Positions 1 to 8,569 of a stretch of 64,000 nucleotides of DNA are shown here, one piece after another. The position numbers and the translations under genes are program-made. Source of the DNA: JBCBSP01 sp964550935 (GTDB taxonomy: Bacteria > Pseudomonadota > Alphaproteobacteria > Caulobacterales > Maricaulaceae); assembly GCA_964550935.1 (NCBI GenBank), contig CAZKBB010000005.1, positions 3,832 through 67,831 on the forward strand. The letters run 5' to 3'. Position 1 is the stretch's first letter. The number at the start of each line of letters is the position of its first letter. Under the pieces are notes generated by a model, which saw only the letters and a program-made list of their open reading frames with translations, did no database searches and was not told where the DNA came from.

Positions 1-1641
1 GCGGAGATCGCCAAGGGCGGGCGCGGCGCCGATTGGGCCGCAGTGGCGGCGAACCCGCACGCGGTGAAGGCCGCCGCCGACATCCTCGCGGCGGGCGGAT
101 CGGCGACCGACGCCGGCATCGCCGCCCAGCTCGTCCTGAACCTGGTGGAGCCGCAATCCTCAGGGCTTGGCGGGGGCGCCTTCGCGCTCGTTCATGACCC
201 CGCGCGCGGCGAAACCATCGCCTGGGACGGGCGCGAGACCGCGCCGGCCGGCGCCGAGCCGGACATGTTCCTGACCGCCGACGGCGAGCCGGAGAATTCT
301 GTTGCGGCCGCGGTTGGCGGACGCTCGATCGCGACGCCCTCCCTCGCCCGGCTCCTCGGCGACATGCATGCGCGCCACGGCCGCCTGGACTGGGCGGCGC
401 TGTTTCAGCCCGCCATTGCGCTCGCCGAAGAGGGTTTCGCCGTCTCACCGCGCCTGCACCGCCTGATCGCGTTCGATCAGGAGCGGCTCGCCAGCCGTGA
501 GGCGGCGGCAGCCTATCTGCTCACCCCCGAGGGCGAGCCGAAGCCGGTGGACGCGGTCATCACGAACCCCGCGTTCGCCGCGGTGCTGCGCACCCTCGCC
601 GAGGACGGGCCGGATGCGTTCTACGAGGGCGACATCCCCGCCGACATCGTCGCCGCGGCGTCCTCCGATCCCAAGCCCGGCGCGCTGCGCCTGTCGGACT
701 TCTCCGCTTACGAGACGGTGATGCGCGAGCCTGTCTGCGGGGCCTATCGCGACCGCACGGTGTGCGGCATGGGTCCGCCGAGCTCGGCGGCGACCACGAC
801 CATCGCCGCGCTGAAACTGCTCGAACGCCACGACTTGTCCGCCATGGCGCCGCTGACCCCGGCTTTCGAGCATCTCTTCGTGGAGGCGCTGAATGTCGCC
901 TACGCCGACCGCAACGCATACATCGCCGACCCGGCCTTCTACGACCCGCCCGTGGCGGGCCTGATTGAGGAGGGCTATCTCGACACCCGCGCCGCGCTGA
1001 TCGACCCGGATGCGGCGGGCGGAGTGTATGAGGCGGGCGCGCCGCCCGGCTCAGAGCGCGCCGGCGAGAACGCCTCAGGCGAACAGCCGGGCACCACGCA
1101 TATCTCGGTGGTGGACGCGGACGGTCAGGTCTTCTCCATGACCTCGACCATCATGGCCGCCTTCGGCTCCCGGGTGATGGCGCGCGGCATGTTCCTCAAC
1201 AACGAGATGACGAACTTCTCCTTCCTCGCCGAGGACGAGGACGGGCCGGTGGCCAACCGGATCGAGCCGGGCAAGCGCCCGCTTTCGGCCATGGCGCCCA
1301 CGATCGTGTTCGGACCGGACGGCGCGCCGGAACTCGTGCTCGGCTCGCCAGGCGGACCGGCCATCATCGCCTACGTGACCCGCGCCATCGTGGCCATGGT
1401 CGATTTCGGGCTGAGCCCGGACGAGGCCGCCGCCCTGCCCCACGTGCTCGGCGCCAATCTGGGCGCAGCCTTCCTGGAGGCGGAGACAGAGGCCGCCGCG
1501 CTGGAGCCGGCGCTGGCCGAGATGGGCCATCGCGTTATCGTGCGCGACCTCAATAGCGGGCTGCATATCCTGCGCCTCGGGCCGGACGGGCTGGAAGGCG
1601 GCGCCGACCCGAGACGCGAGGGCGCGGTCGTCGCGAACTAG
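1..1641 (+). CDS. ggt: Gamma-glutamyltransferase, 5' end outside window
   Basis: The reading frame is open to the first base of the window, so the N-terminus (probably with a signal peptide) is missing. Family members are periplasmic Ntn-hydrolases that cleave or transfer the gamma-glutamyl group of glutathione and related peptides. The conserved opening block with EPQSSGLGGGAF is present. The autoprocessing site GTTHIS lies at about 1090-1107; the first Thr there would become the N-terminal nucleophile of the small subunit. An oxyanion-type GSPGGPA loop follows near 1345. It ends 4 bases inside the convergent SUMF1-type gene. Whether it acts on glutathione or on another gamma-glutamyl compound cannot be read from the sequence. 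Confidence 0.9.
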   Translation, partial: AEIAKGGRGADWAAVAANPHAVKAAADILAAGGSATDAGIAAQLVLNLVEPQSSGLGGGAFALVHDPARGETIAWDGRETAPAGAEPDMFLTADGEPENSVAAAVGGRSIATPSLARLLGDMHARHGRLDWAALFQPAIALAEEGFAVSPRLHRLIAFDQERLASREAAAAYLLTPEGEPKPVDAVITNPAFAAVLRTLAEDGPDAFYEGDIPADIVAAASSDPKPGALRLSDFSAYETVMREPVCGAYRDRTVCGMGPPSSAATTTIAALKLLERHDLSAMAPLTPAFEHLFVEALNVAYADRNAYIADPAFYDPPVAGLIEEGYLDTRAALIDPDAAGGVYEAGAPPGSERAGENASGEQPGTTHISVVDADGQVFSMTSTIMAAFGSRVMARGMFLNNEMTNFSFLAEDEDGPVANRIEPGKRPLSAMAPTIVFGPDGAPELVLGSPGGPAIIAYVTRAIVAMVDFGLSPDEAAALPHVLGANLGAAFLEAETEAAALEPALAEMGHRVIVRDLNSGLHILRLGPDGLEGGADPRREGAVVAN

Positions 1642-2601
1642 GCCGGATCGCGGGCCACGCGGAAGCCGATATCGGGATAGCGAAACTCGCCGGGATACCG
1701 GTAGCGGATCGTATAGCGCTGATGGTGCGGGAAATAGCCGTAGGGCGAGCCGCGAAGCACGCGCCGCTCGCACCCGGCCGTCTCGCGCGCGGACAGATCC
1801 AGGCCGTCCGCAATCGCGGAATAGTCCTCCTCGAAGCAGTCCGCGGTCCACTCGCGCACATTGCCGATCGCGTCGGCGAACCCCCAGGGGTTGGCGCCGA
1901 ACGCGCCCACGGGCGAGGTCGCCGCGTAGCCGTCATTGCAGGCCAGCACCGCGTCAGAGCTCACCTCACGGCCATCGGCGCGCCGCCTCGGCGAGGCTCT
2001 GGTCCGGCCCGTTGGCGTGCTCGCACGCCTCAGGCCCGCCCGCCCAGTCCGGCGCAAGCGCGTCCGCGCCGGCGCGCGCGGCGTATTCCCACTCCGCCTC
2101 GCTGACCAGGCGATAGGGCGCGTCGGTGGTCTCGGCGAGCCAGTCGGCGTAAGCCGACGCGTCCGCGAAGGTCAGGCACACCGCCGGATGATCTGGTCCT
2201 TGAGGAAAGCCGGGGCTCGACCAGTCGCGATCTTCGAACGCCGCGAAGCGCCCGGTTTCAGCATCAAAGCCCAGACAGCCCGCGCCCGACGCGTAGCCGC
2301 TCGCCTCGACAAAGGCGGCGTATTGCGCGCGCGTGACCGGCCCGGCCGAGATCGCGAAAGCGCGTTCGGCGACGCGTCGATGCTGCGGACGCTCGCGCGC
2401 GCCCCAGCGATCATCGGGCTCAGCCTCGCCCGGCGCGCCCATCTGGAACGCGCCCGCCGGGGCGGTCACCATGGCCGGACAAACCTCGCAATCGGGAATC
2501 TGGTCAGGCGTTTCAGCCAAACCGGGGGCGCTGATCGCCCCGGCCGCGAGCGCAGCGACGCCCGCCAGGGCGAAGGCGCGGTGATGTGTGACGTGTCCCA
2601 T
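1638..2601 (-). pseudogene. Secreted SUMF1/FGE-sulfatase-domain protein, frameshifted
   Basis: The start at 2601 opens a signal peptide (MGHVTHHRAFALAGVAAL, then an Ala-rich stretch). The SUMF1/formylglycine-generating-enzyme-type fold follows, recognisable from VSEAEWEYAARAG. This frame stops at 1966-1968 just after SLAEAARR. The rest of the domain (SPVGAFGANPWGF, IGNVREW, RVLRGSPYG, IGFRVARD) continues in another frame to 1638. A single extra base near 1972-1990 would explain it. No cysteine pair is seen in the C-terminal part, so this is a SUMF1-like protein rather than a true formylglycine-generating enzyme. It may be a genuine pseudogene or a one-base sequencing or assembly error. Confidence 0.75.
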
Positions 2602-2668
2602 GCCCGACCACAGTAGCACGGCTTCAGCCGCTCTGGCGCGGGCGCGCGTCGCGGGTTAGACGAGGGTC

Positions 2669-2848
2669 ATGTTCGAAACCGGTTTTCTCTGGTCCGACGC
2701 GGTCGGGCTTGCCGGCGTGGCCTGCGTGATCGGGGCCTATGCGCTGTTGCAGCTGGAGGCCGTCACCGGCGACAGCCTGCGCTATCTGGGGCTCAATCTC
2801 GCCGGGGCTGACCGAGCTATCGGCCGAGGGCGTCTTGGGTCTGTGTGA
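2669..2848 (+). pseudogene. Truncated CBU_0592-like small membrane protein
   Basis: A 59-residue frame begins MFETGFLWSDAVGLAG and continues with VACVIGAYALLQL and SLRYLGLNLAGA. This resembles the N-terminal half of small two-to-three-helix membrane proteins of the CBU_0592 type, which usually run to about 80-90 residues. Homology appears to stop at about 2810, where a convergent AT-richer gene ends, and the last dozen residues look like read-through. I take it for a remnant left by an insertion/deletion event. Family assignment is by eye. Confidence 0.45.
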
Positions 2849-3341
2849 TCAGCCAGTCGATCGCGGGCGCCCGTGCCATGATCTCAAGGAACAAGAACCC
2901 TGCTACTACGAGAACAGCCCCACCCGAGAGCCATGACATGATCCGGATCAAAAAGAGAAAGCGCCGCTCGTCGCGGGCTCCGGCATCTTGAAACTGCTCG
3001 AAACGATCGGTGAGGCGCACGGTGTCTGAAAGGCCGATTTGCGATTCGAGGACTTTAGCGATCTCGACCCCACTCTTGATGAAATTGTCAAACAACTTGA
3101 CCTTCTCGGAGTAATATTCTATGCACAAAAGCGATGCGGTGGCGAGTATAAGCGCTGACACCAGACCAACAACCGGGTCTAGCTGATTGCGGGATGTGTA
3201 CGCGACCACCGTAAGCGATAGACCGAGAAATGCGCCTGACGTCGTGAGGCTGGCTCCAGCCGCGCGCAATTGAAGACTGTCCGCGTTCTGAATGGTTGTA
3301 CGGACGGCCGAATAATATTGAAGTAACTCCGACTTTTCCAT
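2817..3341 (-). CDS. Orphan three-helix membrane protein, unknown function
   Basis: I do not recognise this 174-residue protein with confidence. It has predicted membrane segments at about residues 28-48, 56-76 and 133-155, with a hydrophilic, charged central part (roughly 78-130) likely to be cytosolic. The overall shape recalls RipA- or SLATT-like small membrane proteins, some of which sit in defence or toxin-like systems, but that is only an analogy. Codon use is visibly more AT-rich than in the neighbours. It is not in an operon and its 3' end overlaps the truncated CBU_0592-like gene. This suggests it arrived by transfer. Confidence 0.6.
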   Translation of the reverse strand: MEKSELLQYYSAVRTTIQNADSLQLRAAGASLTTSGAFLGLSLTVVAYTSRNQLDPVVGLVSALILATASLLCIEYYSEKVKLFDNFIKSGVEIAKVLESQIGLSDTVRLTDRFEQFQDAGARDERRFLFLIRIMSWLSGGAVLVVAGFLFLEIMARAPAIDWLITQTQDALGR

Positions 3342-3466
3342 CCGCTCCCCCCGCGCTGGCCTCCGCAGATTAGAGTCTTGAAACGCCTGGTCAAGACGCT
3401 GATCAAGCGCCGGAACGCCGCCCCGCGCGCTTGACCGCGCCGCCGGCGCGCGGTGACATCGCGGCC

Positions 3467-3928
3467 ATGACCCTGCTTGATCAATACGCCGCCCGGCTGG
3501 GCGAGACCCGCACCTCGGACTGGTTCGAAGTCACCCAGGCGCAGGTGAACGCCTTCGCCGACGCAACCCACGACCACCAGTTCATCCATGTCGATCCCGA
3601 GCGCGCCAAGGCCGAAACGCCCTTCGGAGGGCCGATCGCGCACGGCTTTTTGACCCTCTCGATGCTGTCCCACTTCGCCGAACAGACCCTGCCGGATTTT
3701 CCCGACAAGGCGATCGGGATCAATTACGGCTTCGAGAAAGTGCGTTTCTTAAGCCCGGTGCCGGTGGGCGCGCGCATCCGCGGCGTGTTCACGCTGGCCA
3801 AGGCCGAAGAGCGCAAGCCCGGCCAGATCCAGCTGGTCAATCAGTGCCAGGTGGAGATCGAGGGCTCAGACGCGCCGGCGCTTGCGGCTGAGTGGCTGAG
3901 CCTGGTGATCAGCGAAGCGGCCGCTTAA
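3467..3928 (+). CDS. MaoC/NodN-like dehydratase
   Basis: This 153-residue single hot-dog-fold protein carries the MaoC/R-specific enoyl hydratase signature. HDHQFIHVDPERA supplies the catalytic Asp/His pair, and GPIAHGFLTLSML follows. The family hydrates or dehydrates enoyl-CoA thioesters; NodN-type members have poorly defined substrates. The ATG at 3467 is chosen over an upstream TTG at 3431 because homology begins at MTLLDQY. It stands alone between the orphan membrane gene and a convergent phosphoesterase. Confidence 0.8.
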   Translation: MTLLDQYAARLGETRTSDWFEVTQAQVNAFADATHDHQFIHVDPERAKAETPFGGPIAHGFLTLSMLSHFAEQTLPDFPDKAIGINYGFEKVRFLSPVPVGARIRGVFTLAKAEERKPGQIQLVNQCQVEIEGSDAPALAAEWLSLVISEAAA

Positions 3929-3932
3929 GCCC

Positions 3933-5903
3933 CTACTCCTCGCCCCGGCTCCAAAGCTCTGAGCGGAAATAAGGCTGCGGGCGCTGGGCGCGCACCTCGA
4001 ATACGATCGTGTCCTGATAGGTCCGCCCGTTGCGGTCGGCCGAGGTGATCGTGGCGGTGTGAACGCCTTCGGAGAGGTCCTCGGGCAGGCGTGCGCGCCA
4101 AAGGTGCATATTGCGGTCGGCGAGCGCGCGCTGGGGCTGCGGCGCGCCCGGGCCGAAGCGGGCGCCCTGGAACAGCTCGACGCCCTGCGCGCGCGCGTCG
4201 CCTGAGGTGCTCTGCAGCGCATAACGCGCCACCGAGAGCTGGCGCTGCGCGGCGAAGGGATCGGCCCACTGCGCGCCGATCTTGGGCGCTTCGCCCTCGC
4301 CGTCCTGGGTGCGCGCCAGATCAAGCCTGGTCCCGTCCGACAGCATGGCCTCGACCGTGGTCTCGGCCGAGCCCGCCCACACGTTGGCGGTGAGCCAGAC
4401 CCCACCGGCGAGGTCTTCAGGGGTGAGAATGCCGGTGTCAGGCAGATCGTTGATGGAGGCCGGCGGCAGCGTGTCGCGGGTTTCGCGATCGCTCATCGCC
4501 CAGGCGAGGATCGCGTCATACCAGTCGCGGAAGGCCGGCGTGTTCAGCCCGATCCACTGGCCGCGCGTCGGATCGACACGCTGGCCCACATAGCGCTCGG
4601 CGTACGCCGTCCCCTCCACCGCGAGATGGATATAGCCGCTCGGCGCGCCCATGCGCTGGAGCGTCATCGGGTTGCCGTCGATGTTGAAGTCGCCCTGGAA
4701 CCAGGCGCCCGAGGCTGCACCCGCGATGATGTGACGGAAAGGCAGCGGCTCTGTTCCGGTGTTCGCGCTCCAGCCCTCGAAGATCTGCCCCGGGGCGTGG
4801 TTCTCGATCGTGTGCGTGTGCCCGGACAGCGACAACGCCTCGCGGCCCTGCACAAGCGCGTGGATGCGGTCCAGATCGTCGGTCTGGTGCTTGTTCGAGC
4901 CGGCGTCGACGAAGCTGACGAACGGGATGTGGTGGGCCAGCACGATCAGCCGGTCCTGCGGCGTCTCCTCGATCAGGCCCTCCAGCCACTGGAACTGGGT
5001 CTCGGTGAGCCGGCCGTTATAGGTCGCGCGCTCGCCCTCGGCGCAGAACTCATGGCCGGTTGCGGCGTCTTCGGGCCCGCACGGATAGATCACGTTGTCG
5101 AGCACGACGACGCGCGCCCGGCCGATGTCGAAAGCGTAGTAGTTCGGCCCGTAGAGGCGCCGCCAGCTGTCGGCGGAGTCCGCGTCTGAGCGCGCGTCGA
5201 AGTCGAAGTCGTGATTGCCGTGGACGAGCCATTGCGGCGCGCCGGCCGCCGCGCCGATCTCAAGCACGCGGTCGAGCAGGTCCAGATCGTCCCCGACCAC
5301 GTCGCCCACGTAGAGAAGGCAGTCGATCGCCTCGCGGTCGCGCACCAGGTCGGTCACCACGCCGTCGCGCAGCCAGCTGATCTCCTGGTTCGAATAGGTC
5401 TGGCTGTCGCCCACGATCGCGCAGGCGAACGCCTCGCCCGGCGCGCCCTCGCGCGTCAGCGGGAAGTGGACCTCGCCCGGCGCCGGGCCGGTGTCCGGCA
5501 AGCCGCCATAGCGCATCTCATAGCCGGTGCCGCCGGCCTTGTGGGTGTAGGAGAATTGCGGGACCAGACGCGCATCGGTCGGAACGCGCCAGCCGGACGG
5601 CTGGAGGATGGTGAGGTCGAAATCCTCGCGCACGGCGATTTCGTAGCGGCCGTTCTCATCGGTGCGCGTCCAGTCGAGTCCGTTGGAGACCAGTACTCCG
5701 GCGACGCCCTGCTCACCGTCGGAGCGCGCCCCGTCGCGGTTTTCGTCGTCGAACACCACGCCGGTGATAGCCTCGCCCCCGGAGCCGACGCCCGCCACGA
5801 TCGGCGCGGCGATATACGCCTCAGGCGCAAGATCGGTCTGAGAGAGGGCGGGCGCGGCGGCAAGCACGGCGGCGGAGGCGGCGAAGAGCAGACGAAGCGA
5901 CAT
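3933..5903 (-). CDS. Secreted calcineurin-like phosphoesterase with N- and C-terminal accessory domains
   Basis: The 656-residue protein has a signal peptide (residues 1-21, ending ALSQ). An SdrD-B/carboxypeptidase-like N-terminal domain follows (GVVFDDENRDGARSDGEQG, DENGRYEI). The metallophosphatase core has GDSQTYSN, GDVVGDD, GNHDFDFD, AHHIPF and SGHTHTIEN, which supply the two-metal ligands. A C-terminal domain of the kind found in these large bacterial phosphoesterases ends the protein. Likely exported to the periplasm or surface; the substrate is unknown. It is monocistronic. Confidence 0.85.
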   Translation of the reverse strand: MSLRLLFAASAAVLAAAPALSQTDLAPEAYIAAPIVAGVGSGGEAITGVVFDDENRDGARSDGEQGVAGVLVSNGLDWTRTDENGRYEIAVREDFDLTILQPSGWRVPTDARLVPQFSYTHKAGGTGYEMRYGGLPDTGPAPGEVHFPLTREGAPGEAFACAIVGDSQTYSNQEISWLRDGVVTDLVRDREAIDCLLYVGDVVGDDLDLLDRVLEIGAAAGAPQWLVHGNHDFDFDARSDADSADSWRRLYGPNYYAFDIGRARVVVLDNVIYPCGPEDAATGHEFCAEGERATYNGRLTETQFQWLEGLIEETPQDRLIVLAHHIPFVSFVDAGSNKHQTDDLDRIHALVQGREALSLSGHTHTIENHAPGQIFEGWSANTGTEPLPFRHIIAGAASGAWFQGDFNIDGNPMTLQRMGAPSGYIHLAVEGTAYAERYVGQRVDPTRGQWIGLNTPAFRDWYDAILAWAMSDRETRDTLPPASINDLPDTGILTPEDLAGGVWLTANVWAGSAETTVEAMLSDGTRLDLARTQDGEGEAPKIGAQWADPFAAQRQLSVARYALQSTSGDARAQGVELFQGARFGPGAPQPQRALADRNMHLWRARLPEDLSEGVHTATITSADRNGRTYQDTIVFEVRAQRPQPYFRSELWSRGEE

Positions 5904-5995
5904 GGAAGACCTGTCAGTGAGCGTTAAACCGCTTAAGCGTTAGCAAGGCTCCATGACGGGTCTGTGACGCTCTGACGCCAAAGGCCGCCGGCGCG

Positions 5996-6670
5996 TCAGG
6001 CCTTAACGCGGTCGCCCGCCTCGACCGGCTCGCCGGTTCGGATCGCATCGGCGAAGCGATGGTTCACGTCGCGGTGTCCGGCCTCGTCCTCGCGCACCTT
6101 GATCACGACGTCGCGCAAGGTGGCCGTGACCGGCAGGTCCCAGTATTCCCGAGCGATCTGGGGCGCGGGCACGTTCTCCATCTCCCCTGCGTCGATCGCC
6201 TCGAGGTAGTGCGTGTAGCTGACCACCGCCTCCTCCTCGAGATAGGCGACGAAGCGGTGCGCCACGCGCGGCGCGAGCAGATAGAGCCCGAAATAGGCGT
6301 GATAGAAGATGCCCTGCGCCAAGACGATGAGCCCGCGCTCCAGCGCACTCGGCTGAGCGATCTTGATAAAGGTCATCAAGTGCATGCGCTCATTGTCCGC
6401 TTCGTCGAGCAGCTCGCGGATCCAGCCCTGATCGTCGCGGATGTGGCGCAGCGCCTTGAGGTGCTGCAACAACCCGCCGACCATGCCCGGCACGGCCGCG
6501 ACCGTCTCGAGCACGACCGCGCGGTGGCCGTAGCGCTTCCTGAAGAACAGATCGGCGAACACCCGCATGAACTTCACCATGCGCAAGGCTAGCCGGTCGC
6601 GGAAGCCTTCAGGGTTGCGGCGCGCGGTCAAGGCGTCGGCGGTGAGGGCGTCAGGGTTGCGGGCGGTCAC
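5996..6670 (-). CDS. Alternative oxidase (cyanide-insensitive ubiquinol oxidase)
   Basis: Di-iron alternative oxidases oxidise ubiquinol and reduce oxygen to water at the inner membrane without pumping protons. All family motifs are here: LETVAAVPG (Glu55), NERMHLM (Glu94, His97), EEEAVVSYTHY (Glu about 146) and REDEAGHRDVNH (Glu196, His199). These give the four Glu and two His ligands. The GTG start at 6670 is preferred because a GGAG sequence precedes it by about 8 bases; it gives 224 residues. An upstream in-frame ATG exists but lacks such a site. It lies 93 bases downstream of the MarR-family gene on the same strand. Confidence 0.88.
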   Translation of the reverse strand: MTARNPDALTADALTARRNPEGFRDRLALRMVKFMRVFADLFFRKRYGHRAVVLETVAAVPGMVGGLLQHLKALRHIRDDQGWIRELLDEADNERMHLMTFIKIAQPSALERGLIVLAQGIFYHAYFGLYLLAPRVAHRFVAYLEEEAVVSYTHYLEAIDAGEMENVPAPQIAREYWDLPVTATLRDVVIKVREDEAGHRDVNHRFADAIRTGEPVEAGDRVKA

Positions 6671-6763
6671 GGGACACTCTCCAGTGCATATCATTCGACT
6701 GGACCGCATGTGGGGGCCGGCCCGGCCGGGACAATAAAACCGGATCAAATGCCGCAGGCGGGC

Positions 6764-7234
6764 CTACTCGAACCCGCCCGCGTCGAGACGGCGCTCCAGC
6801 TTGTCGAGCAGCGCCATCAGCGTGTCGCGCTCCTCCGCCGAGAAGCCGTCCAGAAGCGCGGTTTCGTACGCCAGCGCCACAGGCGCGACCTCGGCGTAAA
6901 TCGCTTCGCCATCGCCCGTCAGCGCAACGTCGGAGGCGCGCCGATCGTGCTCGCGGCGCTTTCGCGTGACAAGGCCCCGCTCGTCCAGCCCGCGGATGGC
7001 CCGGCTCACCGTGACCTTGTCCATGGCGGTGGCCTCGCACACCGCCTGAGCCGTCATGGGCGCACCGGCGCCCAGCACCGCAATGACGCGCCACTCCCAG
7101 ATCGACAGCCCGAAGCGGGCTTGATAGGCGCGCGCAATCAATCCGGAGACGCGGTTCGACGTCACCGACAGCCGGTAGGGCAGATAGGTGGGCAGGCTGA
7201 GCGCCCGCGCGCCGGGGTCTTTCACATCCGTCAT
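6764..7234 (-). CDS. MarR-family transcriptional regulator
   Basis: The 156-residue winged-helix protein has the MarR core: LSIWEWRVIAVLGAG, the recognition-helix region MDKVTVSRAIRGLDERGLV, and the wing REHDRRASDVALTGDG. MarR dimers bind palindromic operators and release them on binding small, often aromatic, ligands. It lies next to hppD and maiA on one side and the alternative oxidase on the other. A MarR-like palindrome sits between hppD and maiA, so tyrosine-catabolism control is the most likely role. That link is inference. Confidence 0.85.
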   Translation of the reverse strand: MTDVKDPGARALSLPTYLPYRLSVTSNRVSGLIARAYQARFGLSIWEWRVIAVLGAGAPMTAQAVCEATAMDKVTVSRAIRGLDERGLVTRKRREHDRRASDVALTGDGEAIYAEVAPVALAYETALLDGFSAEERDTLMALLDKLERRLDAGGFE

Positions 7235-7288
7235 GGGAACAGACTGGAGCGGGTCCGGTTCCGCTTCAAGCGCCGCCCCCCGCCCCGG

Positions 7289-7306
7289 CCTCCCCCGAGG
7301 GGGAGG
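7289..7306. terminator. GC-rich hairpin between hppD and the MarR gene
   Basis: A 7-base stem (CCTCCCC / GGGGAGG) closes a 4-base loop, 43 bases past the hppD stop codon. There is no clear T-run, so it may be a Rho-type structure or part of an intergenic repeat rather than an intrinsic terminator. A GGGGTGAGGCC stretch follows at about 7335-7345. Confidence 0.3.
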
Positions 7307-7348
7307 GAGGGCGCTTAGTGGCGGGACGACCCACGCGGGGTGAGGCCC

Positions 7349-8425
7349 TTACTCCGCCGCGTCGGTTTTCGGCTTGACCACGCCGCGGCGGATCTGGTCC
7401 AGCTCGATGGACTCGAACAGGGCTTTAAAATTGCCCTCGCCGAAGCCCTCATTGCCCTTGCGCTGGATGATCTCGAAGAAGATCGGGCCGATATTGGTCG
7501 TGGTGAAGATCTGCAGAAGCAGGCCGTCGCCGCTTTCCGGATCGCCGTCCACGAGGATGTCGTTCGTCTTCAGGCGTTCCAGATCCTCGCCGTGGCCCGG
7601 CACGCGCTCATCGACCAGCTCGTAATAGGTCTCCGGCGTGCTCTGGAAGATCACGCCTTGCGCGCGCAGCTGCTCGACCGTTTCGTAGATGTTCGAGGTG
7701 GTCAGAGCGATGTGCTGGATGCCCTCGCCGTTATACTCGCGCAGATACTCCGCGATCTGGGACTGGTCGTCGGAGCTTTCGTTCAGCGGAATTTTCAGCT
7801 TGCCGCACGGGCCGGTCATGGCGCGCGACAGAAGGCCGGTGTGCTGGCCCTGGATGTCGAAATAGCGGATTTCACGGAAGTTGAAGACGTCCTCGTAGAA
7901 GCCCGCCCAGGTGTCCATATTGCCGTGGTGAACGTTGTGGGTCAGGTGATCGAGGACTTCCAGCCCCGCGCCGCCGGTGTCCTCAGCGCCCGGGATCGGC
8001 TCGAACACGTCATCGTAGATCGTCTGGTCATGATATTTGTCCACGAGATAGAGCACTGAGCCGCCGATGCCCTTCAGCGCGGGCGCGGTCTCGCCATCGG
8101 TCCAGATCCCCTCGCCATAGCTTTGCGCCCCGCGTCTCAGAGCCTCGGCGTAGGCGGCCTTGGCGTCCTTGACGCGAAACGCCATGGCGTTGGCGCTCGG
8201 CCCGTGGGCTTTGCGGAACTCGGCGGCCTGGCCGGTCTCCTCACGGTTCACCAGGAAGGTGATGTCGCCCTGCTTGAAGCGGGTGATGGCCTTGGTCTTG
8301 TGCCGGGCGACCGGGGTGAAGCCGAGCAAGGTGAACAGCGCCTCGAGCTTTTCCGGCTCGGGGCTGGTGAACTCGACGAATTCGAACCCGTCAGTGCCCA
8401 GCGGATTCTCAAACAGATCGGCCAT
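7349..8425 (-). CDS. hppD: 4-hydroxyphenylpyruvate dioxygenase
   Basis: This Fe(II) dioxygenase converts 4-hydroxyphenylpyruvate to homogentisate, the second step of tyrosine degradation. The 358-residue length is normal. The iron facial triad is visible as His160 (EVLDHLTHNV), His238 (GIQHIAL) and Glu318 (IFFEIIQRKGN), followed by the C-terminal GFGEGNFKALFESIE helix that closes the active site. It is divergent from maiA, with a shared 144-base promoter region holding a MarR-like operator. Homogentisate dioxygenase and fumarylacetoacetase are not in the window. Confidence 0.95.
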   Translation of the reverse strand: MADLFENPLGTDGFEFVEFTSPEPEKLEALFTLLGFTPVARHKTKAITRFKQGDITFLVNREETGQAAEFRKAHGPSANAMAFRVKDAKAAYAEALRRGAQSYGEGIWTDGETAPALKGIGGSVLYLVDKYHDQTIYDDVFEPIPGAEDTGGAGLEVLDHLTHNVHHGNMDTWAGFYEDVFNFREIRYFDIQGQHTGLLSRAMTGPCGKLKIPLNESSDDQSQIAEYLREYNGEGIQHIALTTSNIYETVEQLRAQGVIFQSTPETYYELVDERVPGHGEDLERLKTNDILVDGDPESGDGLLLQIFTTTNIGPIFFEIIQRKGNEGFGEGNFKALFESIELDQIRRGVVKPKTDAAE

Positions 8426-8510
8426 GGTCGCGCTCCTTCATGAAAGTCCGCGGGGCCGCCGGCGCGCTTGATCGCGCGCGCGGCCTCGCGCATCGTTCAC
8501 TCGTCGAAAA

Positions 8511-8528
8511 TAGTATCATTTGCAACTA
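8511..8528. promoter_or_regulatory. MarR-like operator between hppD and maiA
   Basis: The 18-base imperfect palindrome TAGTATCATTTGCAACTA has half-sites TAGTATCA and TGCAACTA that match at 6 of 8 symmetric positions. It lies in an AT-rich patch (8505-8533) inside the otherwise GC-rich divergent intergenic region, where either promoter could lie. Size and symmetry fit a MarR dimer site. The regulator encoded at 6764-7234 is the obvious candidate. Binding is inferred. Confidence 0.5.
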
Positions 8529-8569
8529 AATTCATCCCCCGCCCGCCGCGAGGCTGAAGGACGAGCCCC

